Of a stretch of 64,000 bases of DNA, positions 1 to 10,641 are shown in pieces; within the stretch, counting starts at the first letter, position 1, and each line of letters starts with the position of its first letter. The stretch covers positions 2,542,001 through 2,606,000 of the forward strand of contig NZ_JPUX01000001.1 in assembly GCF_000738675.1 (NCBI RefSeq). Direction: 5' to 3'. Origin of the DNA: Serratia nematodiphila DZ0503SBS1. GTDB taxonomy: Bacteria; Pseudomonadota; Gammaproteobacteria; Enterobacterales; Enterobacteriaceae. Position numbers and translations under genes: made by a program. Below the pieces are notes generated by a model. The model was given only the letters and a program-made list of their open reading frames with translations, had not been told where the DNA came from and ran no database searches.

Positions 1-399
1 GGTCCACAGCGGATAGTCCGGCGCCGGCACCAGCATTTCGTCGCCGCTGTTGAGCAGCGCCTGCATGGATTGAACGATCAGCTCGGAGACGCCGTTGCCA
101 ATGTAGATATCCTCAACGGTCACGTCACGCATGTTGCGCGCCTGATAGTGCTGCATGATCGCTTTACGCGCCGAGAAGAGGCCCTTGGAGTCGGAGTAAC
201 CTTGCGCCGTGGGCAGATTGCGGATCACGTCGACCAGGATTTCGTCCGGGGCGTCGAAGCCGAACGGGGCAGGGTTGCCGATGTTCAGTTTCAGGACTTT
301 GTTGCCTTCTTCTTCAAGACGTTTAGCTTCTTTAAGCACCGGGCCGCGAATGTCATAGCAGACGTTGTCCAGTTTGCTGGATTTCTCAATGGGGGACAT
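1..399 (-). CDS. alaA: Alanine-synthesising aminotransferase AlaA, N-terminal 133 residues (gene runs off left edge)
   Basis: AlaA is a cytoplasmic PLP-dependent class I aminotransferase that makes alanine from pyruvate using glutamate. The reverse strand reads MSPIEKSSKLDNVCYDIRGP, the known AlaA (YfbQ) start, and continues through the substrate-domain motif NIGNPAPFGFD and the GNGVSELI segment. Only about the first third of the roughly 405-residue family length is present; the PLP lysine lies outside the window. The start ATG complement is at 397-399. It is divergent from lrhA, the same arrangement as in E. coli. Confidence 0.93.
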   Translation of the reverse strand, partial: MSPIEKSSKLDNVCYDIRGPVLKEAKRLEEEGNKVLKLNIGNPAPFGFDAPDEILVDVIRNLPTAQGYSDSKGLFSARKAIMQHYQARNMRDVTVEDIYIGNGVSELIVQSMQALLNSGDEMLVPAPDYPLWT

Positions 400-1254
400 A
401 AAAAGTTGAGCCTTTTGCTGGGATAGGGGCGCTCCTACCGTGGGACGCCGCAACCCGCCCAATGTACTCCTGGCGTAGTTGCTTTTGAAGGGTTTTGCAC
501 GCCTTTGGTGCAAATGCATGTCGTAACGGGGGATTTTAGTTATGATAAGCAAAGGTAAAGTTATTTTGTGGTTCATAATTTCATGAACTATAATTTTACT
601 AGGGTTTTGTTCTGTGAAATTGCGTGTCGATAAACGAGACGTGCCGGCGATCGCGGCCGGTAGCAGTGAAATGATAAGCCGAAAGTGAGAATGGGCTTCA
701 ATAAACTGTAAAGGAACGATAATACCGGAGTTGTCTGATAGCGGGTTGCCGGTTAGCGCACCACACTAAGAAAATGGCATATTTACATTAGCTTTACTTT
801 ATATTTCAGCTTAAGCATTGTTTATGTGGTTATAGGATTATTATTTAAAGTAAAAATCTTACTGATTGAATTTATTAAATTCATTGAGTGATAACACGAA
901 GTTGGTGCCGTTAATTATTTATTTTTCTTACTCTGTAATGCAGTCTGAACGCCGGTTGATAAGGATTCTCAGTAGCACGAATGGAGTGGAAATTAGGCGG
1001 TATCAATGAGTAAAATCTCAGGTTCGGTGGGGGTTTTCCCTTTCCACCGGTATTCAGTCTCCCGCGTTCTATAAGCACCATCGATAGATCGCATTTTAAA
1101 AGGCGATAGAGGTAACGAATCATAAGTAATTTTTTTGCCCTCCACTTATGAGTGGGGTACTGTCATAACAGGCTCCGTCCTTTTCAACGGCGTCTGAGAA
1201 ACACACCAGGGTAGTAGTTCGTAAATTAGAATTTAAAAAAGTGAAGAATACACT
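400..1254. other. Long AT-rich divergent intergenic region between alaA and lrhA
   Basis: About 855 bases without a convincing gene. It must hold the alaA promoter (minus strand) and the lrhA promoter (plus strand). A good sigma70-like promoter with a palindrome in its spacer is visible near 566-594, which would give lrhA a leader of about 650 nt. A 70-codon minus-strand reading frame at 911-1123 has no ribosome binding site and no recognisable product. Confidence 0.6.
566..594 (+). promoter_or_regulatory. Candidate lrhA promoter with inverted repeat in the spacer
   Basis: A -35-like TTGTGG at 566-571 is followed by a 17-bp spacer and a perfect -10 TATAAT at 589-594. The spacer carries the inverted repeat GTTCAT-N6-ATGAAC (571-588), which looks like an operator placed between the two promoter elements. 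Direction is toward lrhA. The assignment is inference from motif match; no start site is known from the sequence. Confidence 0.5.
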
Positions 1255-2199
1255 ATGACAACTGCAAATCGTCCGATACTTAATCTCGACCTCGATCTGC
1301 TAAGAACCTTTGTTGCGGTTGCTGATTTGAATACCTTCGCGGCGGCGGCTGTTGCCGTTTGCCGTACGCAATCAGCCGTCAGCCAACAAATGCAGCGATT
1401 AGAGCAACTGGTCGGCAAAGAACTGTTTGCCCGCCATGGGCGCAACAAACTCCTGACTGAGCATGGTATTCAGCTTCTCGGTTATGCCAGGAAGATCCTG
1501 CGCTTTAACGACGAAGCCTGTACCTCGCTGATGTACAACAATATTAAAGGTGTTCTGACCATCGGCGCTTCCGACGACACCGCCGATACCATTCTGCCTT
1601 TCCTGTTGAACCGTGTGACCGCCATCTATCCGAAGCTGGCCATTGACGTGCGCGTAAAGCGCAGCACGACGATGGTCGATCTGCTGGAAGAGGGTGAGAT
1701 CGATCTGGCGGTGACCACGGCCGATCCGGCCGGGCACCCGCACATCGTGCTGCGCACGTCGCCGACGCTGTGGTACTGCGCTGCCGATTACCACTATCAG
1801 GCCGGCGAACCTATCCCGCTGGTGGTGATGGATGAACCAAGCCCGTTCCGCGCGCTGGCGATCAAACAGTTGGACGAAGCCGGTATCCCGTGGCGTATCG
1901 CCTACGTCGCCTCCACGCTGTCTGCGGTGCGGGCGGCCTGTAAGGCCGGCCTGGGCGTGACCGCGCGGCCGATCGAGATGATGAGCCCCGATCTGCGGGT
2001 GCTGGGCGCGGTGGAAGGTTTGCCGCCGCTGCCGGATACCCAGTATGCGCTGTGCAAAAACGCGCAGTGCAGCAACGAACTGGCAATGGCCATCTTCAGC
2101 GCGATGCAGGGCGGCAATGACGGCTATGGCTTCAACGGCGCGGAAGCCGGTCTCCAGGGCGATCAGGATGATGCCAGCCTGGTGGACGAAGAAGAATAA
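1255..2199 (+). CDS. lrhA: LysR-family regulator LrhA (HexA/HexS type)
   Basis: A 314-residue LysR-type transcriptional regulator. The N-terminal winged helix-turn-helix lies at about residues 14-72 ([20 protein letters not shown]), followed by a periplasmic-binding-protein-like effector domain; the C-terminus ends in an acidic tail. Sequence and position between alaA and nuoA identify LrhA, which in E. coli represses flhDC motility and fimbrial genes. The Serratia orthologue, HexS, is reported to repress exoenzyme and prodigiosin production. The ATG at 1255 follows an AT-rich leader and yields the family's normal N-terminus. It is monocistronic and ended by a strong terminator. Confidence 0.95.
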   Translation: MTTANRPILNLDLDLLRTFVAVADLNTFAAAAVAVCRTQSAVSQQMQRLEQLVGKELFARHGRNKLLTEHGIQLLGYARKILRFNDEACTSLMYNNIKGVLTIGASDDTADTILPFLLNRVTAIYPKLAIDVRVKRSTTMVDLLEEGEIDLAVTTADPAGHPHIVLRTSPTLWYCAADYHYQAGEPIPLVVMDEPSPFRALAIKQLDEAGIPWRIAYVASTLSAVRAACKAGLGVTARPIEMMSPDLRVLGAVEGLPPLPDTQYALCKNAQCSNELAMAIFSAMQGGNDGYGFNGAEAGLQGDQDDASLVDEEE

Positions 2200-2226
2200 C
2201 GCCGCGGCGTGATATCTGATGAAAAA

Positions 2227-2252
2227 CCTCTGCTTCGGCGGAGGTTTTTTTT
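2227..2252 (+). terminator. Rho-independent terminator of lrhA
   Basis: A 7-bp stem closed by a TTCG tetraloop (CCTCTGC-TTCG-GCGGAGG, one G-T pair) at 2227-2244 is followed by eight T residues at 2245-2252. It lies 27 nt after the lrhA stop. Confidence 0.9.
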
Positions 2253-2681
2253 GGCCGTTTTTTAATGATTTCTACTGTTATAGAGGTTTAAGTGTGATTT
2301 TGTTATGAGTTTCCTGTTTTATTAACTTTTAAGCGTTGCTGAAAAGAGAATTTGACCGGGTTTAAGATGCTGGGTTTATTTTTTGAACAATAAGATTGAA
2401 TGAGTTAAAGGCATGGTAATAGCAGGGTTATTTTGTTAGCTTATGGCGGCCGTTTTTGCGGCTTAATTTGAGGAAAATTGTTAAAGGGCCACACTTTTTT
2501 TGAGGATTTATGCTGAAAACGTGTCCTGGATCAAAAAAATACCCCTAGGTAGTGAGTGGAAGAACAGGGAATTCCTGAGACAATGGTATAGTAAAACTGA
2601 AATGTGCATGTTGGTTTATATCTATCTGTTTCTACACAAAAATTAACTGACACGATTTAGCCTGTCCCTGGCGCATCAAAT

Positions 2682-2696
2682 GTTAATCAAATGATA
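2682..2696 (+). promoter_or_regulatory. Candidate ArcA-P box upstream of nuoA
   Basis: GTTAATCAAATGATA matches the published ArcA consensus GTTAATTAAATGTTA at 13 of 15 positions. ArcA represses nuo in E. coli under low oxygen, so the location about 210 nt upstream of nuoA fits. Motif match only. Confidence 0.5.
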
Positions 2697-2720
2697 CGTA
2701 TGTAAACTAGTGTGTAGATA

Positions 2721-2742
2721 CTTTTGTCAAAGTTGACAAAAG
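2721..2742. promoter_or_regulatory. Perfect 10-bp-arm palindrome upstream of nuoA
   Basis: CTTTTGTCAA (2721-2730), a 2-bp spacer and TTGACAAAAG (2733-2742) form a perfect inverted repeat about 165 nt upstream of nuoA. It has the size of a dimeric repressor or activator site. TTGACA inside the right arm could also act as a -35, but no good -10 is visible at the right distance. Confidence 0.45.
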
Positions 2743-2907
2743 GTTATAGAAAGGAGTAAAAAGCCCACAGAAAAACGCTGCCTAACTCGCTGTAAAAGCA
2801 GTTTGTTTGTGTGGTTATTTATCCTTCCCTTAAATCGATGTGGCGCACTAACTGCCGGTGACAAGAGCAGTGCGATCGACGCCACTTTTGATGAGTAAGC
2901 ATAGAGT

Positions 2908-3345
2908 ATGTCAACAACCACTGAAGTTATCGCTCATCACTGGGCGCTCGCCGTATTTCTCGTCGTGGCTATCGGGCTTTGCGGCTTAATGCTGCTGGGT
3001 GCGTTCTTCTTGGGCGGGAGAGCCCGGGCGCGCGCCAAACACACCCCGTTTGAATCAGGCATCGACTCGGTCGGCACGGCGCGCATGCGCTTGTCCGCCA
3101 AGTTTTACCTGGTGGCCATGTTCTTCGTTATTTTCGACGTTGAAGCCTTATACCTGTATGCCTGGTCGGTCTCGATTCGCGAGAGCGGCTGGGTGGGCTT
3201 TATCGAAGCCGCCATTTTCATTTTGGTGCTATTGGCCGGTCTGGTTTATCTGGTGCGCATCGGCGCGTTGGATTGGACTCCGGCGCGTTCCCAACGCCGC
3301 AGCAAACCGAGCACGATCACTAACACCAACAGTCATCCGCAGTAA
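2908..3345 (+). CDS. nuoA: NADH-quinone oxidoreductase subunit A
   Basis: A 145-residue small membrane subunit of respiratory complex I, in the inner membrane at the junction of the peripheral and membrane arms. Three hydrophobic segments are visible at about residues 14-36, 66-86 and 96-118. The cytoplasmic loop contains the conserved HTPFESGID motif. It is the first gene of the nuo operon and lies 15 nt before nuoB. The length matches E. coli NuoA (147 residues). The start ATG has a weak Shine-Dalgarno sequence but gives the family N-terminus ([13 protein letters not shown]). Confidence 0.97.
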   Translation: MSTTTEVIAHHWALAVFLVVAIGLCGLMLLGAFFLGGRARARAKHTPFESGIDSVGTARMRLSAKFYLVAMFFVIFDVEALYLYAWSVSIRESGWVGFIEAAIFILVLLAGLVYLVRIGALDWTPARSQRRSKPSTITNTNSHPQ

Positions 3346-3360
3346 CAGCGAGGCATTAAG

Positions 3361-4035
3361 ATGGACTATACGCTCACCCGCATAGACCCGAACGGTGAGA
3401 ACGACCGTTATCCCCTGCAAAAACAGGAGATCGTCGCCGATCCCCTGGAACAACAGGTTCACCGCACGGTTTACATGGGTAAACTCGAACATGCGCTGCA
3501 TGACATGGTGAACTGGGGGCGTAAAAACTCTATTTGGCCGTATAACTTCGGCCTTTCGTGCTGTTACGTGGAGATGGTGACGTCGTTTACCGCCGTTCAC
3601 GACGTGGCGCGTTTCGGTGCGGAAGTGTTGCGCGCCTCCCCGCGTCAGGCTGACCTGATGGTGGTGGCCGGCACCTGCTTCACCAAGATGGCTCCGGTCA
3701 TCCAGCGCCTGTACGAGCAGATGCTGGAACCGAAATGGGTGATTTCGATGGGCGCCTGCGCCAACTCCGGCGGCATGTACGACATCTATTCCGTGGTGCA
3801 GGGCGTGGACAAGTTCCTGCCGGTCGACGTGTACATTCCCGGCTGCCCACCGCGTCCGGAAGCCTACATGCAAGCGCTGATGCTGTTGCAGGAATCCATC
3901 GGCAAAGAACGTCGCCCGCTGTCGTGGGTTGTCGGCGATCAGGGCGTCTACCGCGCCAATATGCAGTCTGAAAGAGAGCGTAAACACGGCGAGCGCATCG
4001 CGGTGACCAACCTCCGGACGCCTGACGAGATTTAA
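3361..4035 (+). CDS. nuoB: NADH-quinone oxidoreductase subunit B (N2 iron-sulfur cluster)
   Basis: A 224-residue peripheral-arm subunit that carries the terminal 4Fe-4S cluster N2, which reduces quinone. The cluster ligands are seen as the adjacent pair C67-C68 ([10 protein letters not shown]), C133 (SMGACAN) and C162 ([10 protein letters not shown]). The family length in E. coli is 220. The AGGCATTAAG ribosome binding region lies just before the ATG. It sits between nuoA and nuoCD; a 96-nt gap follows before nuoCD. Confidence 0.98.
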   Translation: MDYTLTRIDPNGENDRYPLQKQEIVADPLEQQVHRTVYMGKLEHALHDMVNWGRKNSIWPYNFGLSCCYVEMVTSFTAVHDVARFGAEVLRASPRQADLMVVAGTCFTKMAPVIQRLYEQMLEPKWVISMGACANSGGMYDIYSVVQGVDKFLPVDVYIPGCPPRPEAYMQALMLLQESIGKERRPLSWVVGDQGVYRANMQSERERKHGERIAVTNLRTPDEI

Positions 4036-4131
4036 GACGTTCATTTAACGTCCATCTTAGTGCGCTATTGGTTAACACAGCGAAAAGTGAAACTTGCGGC
4101 GAATAACCCTTTAGTGTGGTGAAAAAAAATT

Positions 4132-5928
4132 ATGACAGATTTGACGACGCACGACGCCTTGCCTGCCTGGCAGACCCGAGATCACCTTGACGACCCGGTG
4201 ATCGGCGAACTGCGCAACCGTTTTGGGCCGGAAGCCTTTACTGTTCAGGCCACCCGCACCGGCATGCCCGTGGTATGGGTTAAACCTGACCAGTTACTGG
4301 AAGTAATGACGTTCCTGAGAAAACAGCCGAAGCCGTATGTCATGCTGTTCGATCTGCATGGCGTGGACGAACGTCTTCGCACCCACCGCGACGGCCTGCC
4401 CGCTGCGGATTTCTCCGTTTTCTACCATCTGATCTCCATCGAGCGCAACCGCGACATCATGCTGAAGGTGGCGCTGTCTGAAAAAGACCTGCACGTGCCG
4501 ACGGCGACCAAGGTGTTCCCGAACGCCAACTGGTACGAGCGCGAAACCTGGGAAATGTTCGGCATCACCTTCGACGGCCACCCGCACCTGTCGCGCATCA
4601 TGATGCCGCAGACCTGGGAAGGGCACCCGCTGCGTAAGGACTACCCGGCGCGCGCCACCGAATTCGATCCTTTCGTGCTGACCAAGCAGAAAGAAGATCT
4701 GGAGATGGAAGCGCTGACCTTCAAGCCGGAAGACTGGGGCATGAAGCGCGGCACCGAGAACGAAGACTTCATGTTCCTCAACCTCGGCCCGAACCACCCG
4801 TCCGCGCACGGTGCGTTCCGCATCATTCTGCAGCTGGACGGCGAAGAGATCGTCGACTGCGTGCCGGATATCGGCTATCACCACCGCGGCGCCGAGAAGA
4901 TGGGCGAGCGTCAATCCTGGCACAGCTACATTCCGTACACCGACCGCATCGAGTACCTCGGCGGCTGCGTGAACGAAATGCCTTACGTGCTAGCGGTCGA
5001 GAAACTGGCCGGCATCAAGGTGCCTGAGCGCGTCGACACCATCCGCGTGATGCTGTCCGAACTGTTCCGCATCAACAGCCACCTGCTGTACATCTCCACC
5101 TTCATTCAGGACGTCGGCGCGATGACTCCGGTGTTCTTCGCCTTTACCGACCGTCAGAAGATCTACGATCTGGTGGAAGCGATCACCGGTTTCCGTATGC
5201 ACCCGGCCTGGTTCCGCATCGGCGGCGTCGCGCACGATCTGCCGCGCGGCTGGGATCGCCTGCTGCGTGAATTCCTCGACTGGATGCCGAAACGTCTGGA
5301 CTCCTACGTGAAAGCGGCGCTGAAGAACAGTATCCTGAAAGGCCGCTCCATCGGCGTCGCGTCTTACAACGCCAAAGAAGCGCTGGAGTGGGGCGTGACC
5401 GGCGCCGGCCTGCGCGCGACCGGCGTTGAGTTCGACGTGCGTAAATGGCGTCCGTATTCCGGCTACGAGAACTTCGACTTCGAAGTGCCGGTCGGCGACG
5501 GCACCAGCGACTGCTACACCCGCGTGATGCTGAAGGTGGAAGAGCTGCGCCAGAGCCTGCGCATCCTCGAACAGTGCCTGAACAACATGCCGGAAGGCCC
5601 GTTCAAGGCCGATCACCCGCTGACCACGCCGCCGCCGAAAGAGCGCACGCTGCAGCACATTGAAACGCTGATCACCCACTTCCTGCAGGTTTCCTGGGGC
5701 CCGGTGATGCCAGCCAACGAATCATTCCAGATGATTGAAGCCACCAAAGGGATCAACAGCTACTACCTGACCAGCGACGGCAGCACCATGAGCTATCGCA
5801 CCCGGGTACGTACGCCGAGCTTTGCGCACCTGCAGCAGATCCCATCGGTCATCCGTGGCAGCCTGGTTTCCGACCTGATCGTCTATCTGGGTAGTATCGA
5901 TTTTGTAATGTCAGATGTGGACCGCTAA
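4132..5928 (+). CDS. nuoC: NADH-quinone oxidoreductase fused subunits C/D
   Basis: A 598-residue fusion of the 30-kDa (NuoC, about residues 1-190) and 49-kDa (NuoD, about 205-598) subunits of complex I, as in other enterobacteria. The NuoC signature [15 protein letters not shown] is present, and the NuoD part carries [13 protein letters not shown] and the C-terminal DRxxx end. NuoD forms the quinone pocket with NuoB. The gene is often written nuoCD. It is separated from nuoE by two bases, so translation is probably coupled. Confidence 0.98.
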   Translation: MTDLTTHDALPAWQTRDHLDDPVIGELRNRFGPEAFTVQATRTGMPVVWVKPDQLLEVMTFLRKQPKPYVMLFDLHGVDERLRTHRDGLPAADFSVFYHLISIERNRDIMLKVALSEKDLHVPTATKVFPNANWYERETWEMFGITFDGHPHLSRIMMPQTWEGHPLRKDYPARATEFDPFVLTKQKEDLEMEALTFKPEDWGMKRGTENEDFMFLNLGPNHPSAHGAFRIILQLDGEEIVDCVPDIGYHHRGAEKMGERQSWHSYIPYTDRIEYLGGCVNEMPYVLAVEKLAGIKVPERVDTIRVMLSELFRINSHLLYISTFIQDVGAMTPVFFAFTDRQKIYDLVEAITGFRMHPAWFRIGGVAHDLPRGWDRLLREFLDWMPKRLDSYVKAALKNSILKGRSIGVASYNAKEALEWGVTGAGLRATGVEFDVRKWRPYSGYENFDFEVPVGDGTSDCYTRVMLKVEELRQSLRILEQCLNNMPEGPFKADHPLTTPPPKERTLQHIETLITHFLQVSWGPVMPANESFQMIEATKGINSYYLTSDGSTMSYRTRVRTPSFAHLQQIPSVIRGSLVSDLIVYLGSIDFVMSDVDR

Positions 5929-5930
5929 CT

Positions 5931-6482
5931 ATGCATGATCAAAAAGACAATCACGCAGTCAATGATGCGCTCGAGCCCATCAACGCAGCCGCTCCTCAGA
6001 GCGGCGTTGATGCATTTGTACTGAGCGCGGAAGAACGTGATGCGATCGAGCACGAAAAGCACCATTACGAGGATCCGCGCGCCGCTTCCATCGAAGCACT
6101 GAAAATTGTGCAGAAGCAGCGCGGTTGGGTTCCGGACGGTGCGATTTACGCCATCGCGGAAGTGCTGGGCATCCCCGCCAGCGACGTAGAAGGCGTGGCC
6201 ACGTTCTACAGCCAGATTTTCCGTCAGCCAGTAGGACGTCACGTGATCCGTTATTGTGACAGCGTTGTTTGTCACATCACCGGTTACCAGGGCATTCAGG
6301 CCGCTATCGAGAAGAAGCTGAACATCAAGCCGGGTCAAACCACCTTTGATGGCCGCTTCACGCTGTTGCCGACCTGCTGTCTGGGCAACTGCGATAAAGG
6401 GCCGACCATGATGATTGATGAGGACACTCACAGTCAGCTGAAGCCTGAAGATATCGAGACGCTACTGGAGCAGTATCAATGA
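5931..6482 (+). CDS. nuoE: NADH-quinone oxidoreductase subunit E (N1a 2Fe-2S)
   Basis: A 183-residue thioredoxin-fold subunit of the NADH dehydrogenase module. The four 2Fe-2S ligands are visible in CDSVVCH (about residues 104-109) and [10 protein letters not shown] (about 145-152). It is slightly longer than E. coli NuoE (166 residues) because of an N-terminal extension rich in polar residues. It overlaps nuoF by 4 nt (ATGA). A later ATG could be used, but the first follows the nuoCD stop directly. Confidence 0.97.
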   Translation: MHDQKDNHAVNDALEPINAAAPQSGVDAFVLSAEERDAIEHEKHHYEDPRAASIEALKIVQKQRGWVPDGAIYAIAEVLGIPASDVEGVATFYSQIFRQPVGRHVIRYCDSVVCHITGYQGIQAAIEKKLNIKPGQTTFDGRFTLLPTCCLGNCDKGPTMMIDEDTHSQLKPEDIETLLEQYQ

Positions 6483-7825
6483 CCAAGCACATTGTACGCA
6501 CTCCCGAAACGCATCCGCTGACCTGGCGTCTGCGCGATGACAAGCAGCCGCTGTGGCTGGACGAATACCGCAGCAAAAACGGCTATGCCGGTGCGGAAAA
6601 GGCCCTGAAGGGCCTGGCGCCCGACGAGATCGTCAGCCTGGTGAAAGATTCCGGGCTGAAGGGCCGCGGCGGCGCGGGCTTCTCCACCGGTTTGAAGTGG
6701 AGCCTGATGCCGAAGGACGAATCCATGAACATCCGTTACCTGCTGTGTAACGCCGATGAGATGGAACCGGGCACCTATAAAGACCGCCTGCTGATGGAAC
6801 AGCTGCCGCACCTGTTGGTGGAAGGCATGCTGATCTCCGCGTTCGCGCTGAAAGCCTACCGTGGCTACATCTTCCTGCGCGGTGAGTACATCGAAGCGGC
6901 GGCCCATCTGCGTCGCGCCATCGCGGAAGCCACCGAAGCCGGCTATCTGGGCAAGAACATTCTCGGCACCGGGTTTGATTTCGAGCTGATCGTGCACACC
7001 GGCGCCGGCCGTTACATCTGCGGCGAAGAAACCGCGCTGATCAACTCGCTGGAAGGCCGCCGCGCCAACCCGCGCTCCAAGCCGCCATTCCCGGCCAGCG
7101 CCGGCGTGTGGGGCAAGCCGACCTGCGTCAACAACGTCGAAACGTTGTGCAACGTGCCGGCCATTCTGGCGAACGGCGTGGAGTGGTACACCGGCATCTC
7201 CGGCAGTGAAGACAAAGGCACCAAGCTGATGGGCTTCTCCGGCCGGGTGAAAAATCCGGGCGTCTGGGAGCTGCCGTTCGGCACCACCGCGCGTGAAATC
7301 CTGGAAGACTACGCCGGCGGCATGCGCGACGGTCTGCGCTTCAAAGCCTGGCAGCCGGGCGGCGCGGGCACCGACTTCCTGACCGCCGATCACCTCGACC
7401 TGCCGATGGAATACGGCGCGATCGGTAAAGCCGGCAGCCGTCTCGGCACCGCGCTGGCGATGGCGGTAGACCACGAAATCGGCATGGTGCCGCTGGTGCG
7501 CAACCTGGAAGAGTTCTTCGCCCGTGAGTCCTGCGGCTGGTGTACGCCATGCCGCGACGGCCTGCCGTGGAGCGTGAAGATCCTGCGTGCGTTGGAAAAC
7601 GGCGAAGGGCAGCCGGGGGATATTGAAACCCTCGAACAGCTGTGCCGTTCCCTCGGCCCGGGCAAAACCTTCTGCGCCCACGCGCCAGGTGCCGTAGAGC
7701 CACTGCAAAGCGCGATTAAATATTTCCGTGAAGAGTTCGAGGCGGGTATCGCCGTGCAGCACTTCGGCAACGCCCATGCGATTGGCGGCATTCAGCCGAA
7801 CAATCTGCTGAAGCAGCGCTGGTAA
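6479..7825 (+). CDS. nuoF: NADH-quinone oxidoreductase subunit F (NADH and FMN binding)
   Basis: A 448-residue subunit that oxidises NADH with FMN and passes electrons to 4Fe-4S cluster N3. The glycine-rich NADH-binding stretch [13 protein letters not shown] and the FMN motif around [19 protein letters not shown] are present, as is the N3 cluster motif [12 protein letters not shown] with a fourth Cys near FCAHAPG. Its length matches the family (E. coli 445). It overlaps nuoE by 4 nt; 77 nt separate it from the chosen nuoG start. Confidence 0.98.
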   Translation: MTKHIVRTPETHPLTWRLRDDKQPLWLDEYRSKNGYAGAEKALKGLAPDEIVSLVKDSGLKGRGGAGFSTGLKWSLMPKDESMNIRYLLCNADEMEPGTYKDRLLMEQLPHLLVEGMLISAFALKAYRGYIFLRGEYIEAAAHLRRAIAEATEAGYLGKNILGTGFDFELIVHTGAGRYICGEETALINSLEGRRANPRSKPPFPASAGVWGKPTCVNNVETLCNVPAILANGVEWYTGISGSEDKGTKLMGFSGRVKNPGVWELPFGTTAREILEDYAGGMRDGLRFKAWQPGGAGTDFLTADHLDLPMEYGAIGKAGSRLGTALAMAVDHEIGMVPLVRNLEEFFARESCGWCTPCRDGLPWSVKILRALENGEGQPGDIETLEQLCRSLGPGKTFCAHAPGAVEPLQSAIKYFREEFEAGIAVQHFGNAHAIGGIQPNNLLKQRW

Positions 7826-7902
7826 GCCGAATTCGCCCGAACACGGCCAGAATTTTTGATTAACGCCTGCCGCAAGGCAGGCCACTTGGAAGCATGCTGA
7901 CT

Positions 7903-10641
7903 ATGGCTACGATTCATGTAGACGGCAAAGAGTATGAGGTAGACGGGGCGGACAACCTGCTGCAGGCTTGTCTCTCCCTCGGCCTTGATATTCCTTACTT
8001 TTGCTGGCATCCGGCGCTGGGAAGCGTCGGCGCTTGCCGCCAATGTGCGGTAAAGCAATACCAAAACGCGGAAGATACGCGCGGCCGTTTGGTGATGTCC
8101 TGTATGACCCCGGCATCCGATGGCACCTTTATCTCTATCGATGACGGCGAAGCGAAGCAGTTCCGTGAAAGCGTGGTTGAGTGGTTGATGACCAACCACC
8201 CGCACGATTGCCCGGTGTGTGAGGAAGGCGGTAACTGTCACCTGCAGGATATGACGGTAATGACCGGCCACAGCTTCCGTCGCTACCGCTTCACCAAGCG
8301 CACCCACAACAATCAGGAACTGGGGCCGTTTATCTCGCACGAGATGAACCGCTGCATCGCCTGCTATCGCTGCGTGCGTTACTACAAAGACTATGCGGAC
8401 GGCACCGACTTCGGCGTGTACGGCGCACACGACAACGTCTACTTCGGTCGCCCGGAAAGCGGCACGCTGGAAAGCGAGTTCTCCGGCAACCTGGTGGAAG
8501 TGTGCCCGACCGGCGTTTTCACCGACAAAACGCACTCCGAGCGTTACAACCGTAAATGGGACATGCAGTTCGCGCCGAGCATTTGCCAGCAGTGCAGCAT
8601 CGGCTGTAACACCAGCCCGGGCGAGCGCTATGGTGAGCTGCGCCGTATCGAAAACCGTTACAACGGCAGCGTGAACCACTACTTCCTGTGCGACCGCGGC
8701 CGTTTCGGTTACGGCTACGTCAACCAGAAAGATCGTCCGCGTCAACCGCAGCAGCTGCGCGGCGACGACTGGATCACCCTGAACGCCGAGCAGGCGATGC
8801 AGGGCGCGGCGGACATCCTGCGTCAGGCGAAGAAAACCATCGGCATCGGCTCCCCGCGCGCCAGCCTGGAAAGCAACTTCGCACTGCGCGAGCTGGTCGG
8901 CGCCGAGAACTACTACACCGGTATCGCTCAGGCGGAGCAATCACGCCTGTCGCTGATGCTGAACGTGCTGAAAAACGGCGGCGTCCATACGCCGGCGCTG
9001 CGTGAGATCGAAGATTACGACGCGGTGCTGGTGCTGGGCGAAGACCTGACGCAAACCGGCGCGCGCATCGCGCTGTCCGTACGTCAGGCCGTCAAGGGCA
9101 AAGCCCGCGCGATGGCGGCGGCGCAACGCGTGGCCGACTGGCAGATCGCGGCGGTGCAGAATATCGGCCAACACGCCAAGTATCCGTTGTTCACCACCAA
9201 CGTCGACAACACTCGTCTGGATGACATCGCCGCCTGGAACTACCGCGCGCCGGTAGACGAGCAGGCGCGCTTCGGCTTCGCCATCGCTCACGCGCTGGAT
9301 AGCGCAGCGCCGGCGGTGAACGATCTGGCTGAAGGCCTGAACAAGAAAGTCGACATCATCGTGCAGGCGCTGACCGGCGCACGCAAACCGCTGATCGTGA
9401 CCGGCAGCAACGCCGGCAGCGAAGCCATCATCGAAGCGGCGGCCAACATCGCCAAAGCGTTGAAGGGCCGCGGTTCCGACGTCGGCATCACCTTCGTGGC
9501 GGGCGCAGCCAACAGCATGGGCCTGGCGATGATCGGCGGCGGTTCGCTCGATCAGGCGCTGGAACAGCTGGCGAGCGGCGCAGCCGACACCGCCATCGTG
9601 ATGGAAAACGATCTCTATCGCCATGCGCCGGCGGCGCAGGTGGACGCGGCGTTGGCCAAGGTCAATAACCTGATCGTCGCCGACCACCAGCGCACCGCGA
9701 TCATGGACAAAGCCAATCTGATCCTCTCCTCGGCCAGCTTCGCCGAGAGCGACGGTACGCTGATCAACCAGGAAGGCCGCGCGCAGCGCTTCTTCCAGGT
9801 ATACGATCCGGCTTACTACGACGACGCCAAGAAGAATCAGTTCACCGTGATGCTGGAAAGCTGGCGCTGGATGCACTCGCTGCACTCCACCTACACCAGC
9901 CGCCACGTGGACTGGACCCAGCTCGATGACGTGATCGCCGCTTGCGTCGCCGCGTTGCCGCAGCTGCAGGGCATCGTCGATGCCGCGCCGGACGCGACGT
10001 TCCGCATTCGCGGTCAGAAGCTGGCGCGTTCGCCGCACCGTTCCAGCGGCCGTACCGCCATGCGCGCCAACATCAGCGTGCACGAGCCGCGTCAGCCGCA
10101 GGATAAAGACACCATGTTCGCCTTCTCGATGGAAGGGAACAACAGCCCGCTGGCCGATCGTCAGCAGATCCCGTTCGCCTGGGCGCCAGGCTGGAACTCA
10201 CCGCAGGCATGGAACAAGTTCCAGGCCGAAGTGGGCGGCAAACTGCGCCACGGCGATCCGGGCGTGCGACTGATCGAAGCGGGGGAGGGCAGCCTCGGTT
10301 ACTTCGACCGCGTGCCTGCCGCGTTCAATCCGAACGACGGCTGGCGTGTCGCGCCTTACTACCACCTGTTCGGCAGCGATGAAATGTCGCAGCGCTCTCA
10401 CGTGATCCAGCAGCGTATGCCGGAAGCCTACGTGATGGTCAACCCGGCCGATGCGGCGACGCTTGGCGTTAATGCGGGCAGCCTGGTGGAGTTCAGCTGC
10501 GCGGGCCAGACTCTGCGTCTGCCGGTGCGTCTGAGTGAAACCCTGACCCAGGGCCAGGTTGGTTTGCCGCTCGGCTTGCCAGGGATCCCGCCGATCTTGG
10601 TGGGTGCTAAGGTAGACAATCTGCGGGAGGCGGCACGATGA
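7903..10641 (+). CDS. nuoG: NADH-quinone oxidoreductase subunit G
   Basis: The largest peripheral subunit, 912 residues from this start, carrying several iron-sulfur clusters in a molybdopterin-oxidoreductase-like fold. N-terminal 2Fe-2S ligands are in [15 protein letters not shown]; the His-ligated cluster is in [12 protein letters not shown]; further clusters are at CIACYRC with a later CPTG, and CQQCSIGCN (N7). An in-frame ATG at 7894 would add three residues, but the TTGGA ribosome binding element at 7886-7890 is better spaced for 7903, which gives [13 protein letters not shown] as in E. coli. It overlaps nuoH by 4 nt. Confidence 0.96.
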   Translation: MATIHVDGKEYEVDGADNLLQACLSLGLDIPYFCWHPALGSVGACRQCAVKQYQNAEDTRGRLVMSCMTPASDGTFISIDDGEAKQFRESVVEWLMTNHPHDCPVCEEGGNCHLQDMTVMTGHSFRRYRFTKRTHNNQELGPFISHEMNRCIACYRCVRYYKDYADGTDFGVYGAHDNVYFGRPESGTLESEFSGNLVEVCPTGVFTDKTHSERYNRKWDMQFAPSICQQCSIGCNTSPGERYGELRRIENRYNGSVNHYFLCDRGRFGYGYVNQKDRPRQPQQLRGDDWITLNAEQAMQGAADILRQAKKTIGIGSPRASLESNFALRELVGAENYYTGIAQAEQSRLSLMLNVLKNGGVHTPALREIEDYDAVLVLGEDLTQTGARIALSVRQAVKGKARAMAAAQRVADWQIAAVQNIGQHAKYPLFTTNVDNTRLDDIAAWNYRAPVDEQARFGFAIAHALDSAAPAVNDLAEGLNKKVDIIVQALTGARKPLIVTGSNAGSEAIIEAAANIAKALKGRGSDVGITFVAGAANSMGLAMIGGGSLDQALEQLASGAADTAIVMENDLYRHAPAAQVDAALAKVNNLIVADHQRTAIMDKANLILSSASFAESDGTLINQEGRAQRFFQVYDPAYYDDAKKNQFTVMLESWRWMHSLHSTYTSRHVDWTQLDDVIAACVAALPQLQGIVDAAPDATFRIRGQKLARSPHRSSGRTAMRANISVHEPRQPQDKDTMFAFSMEGNNSPLADRQQIPFAWAPGWNSPQAWNKFQAEVGGKLRHGDPGVRLIEAGEGSLGYFDRVPAAFNPNDGWRVAPYYHLFGSDEMSQRSHVIQQRMPEAYVMVNPADAATLGVNAGSLVEFSCAGQTLRLPVRLSETLTQGQVGLPLGLPGIPPILVGAKVDNLREAAR

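Larger units (their letters stand above)
2253..2907. other. nuo operon upstream regulatory region
   Basis: About 655 AT-rich bases between the lrhA terminator and nuoA with no convincing gene. The length matches the large regulatory region known upstream of E. coli nuo, which responds to ArcA, FNR, NarL, Fis and IHF. An ArcA-like site (2682-2696) and a perfect 10-bp-arm palindrome (2721-2742) are annotated separately. A TATAGT at 2587-2592 is a possible -10 element but has no good -35. Confidence 0.6.

Noticed and set aside
911..1123. 70-codon minus-strand reading frame in the alaA-lrhA gap
   Set aside because: No ribosome binding site, low-complexity composition and no recognisable domain; lies in an AT-rich regulatory stretch.
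2540..2551. TACCCCTAGGTA as a NarL 7-2-7 site for nuo
   Set aside because: Contains one good heptamer only; the second half does not have the required spacing, so a NarL claim is not supported.
3229..4044. 271-codon frame antisense to nuoB
   Set aside because: Shadow of the strong codon bias of nuoB in a GC-rich genome; the product is His/Arg-rich with no family resemblance.
6476..7885. 469-codon frame antisense to nuoF
   Set aside because: Mirror frame of nuoF; Gln/Arg/Ala-rich and without domains.
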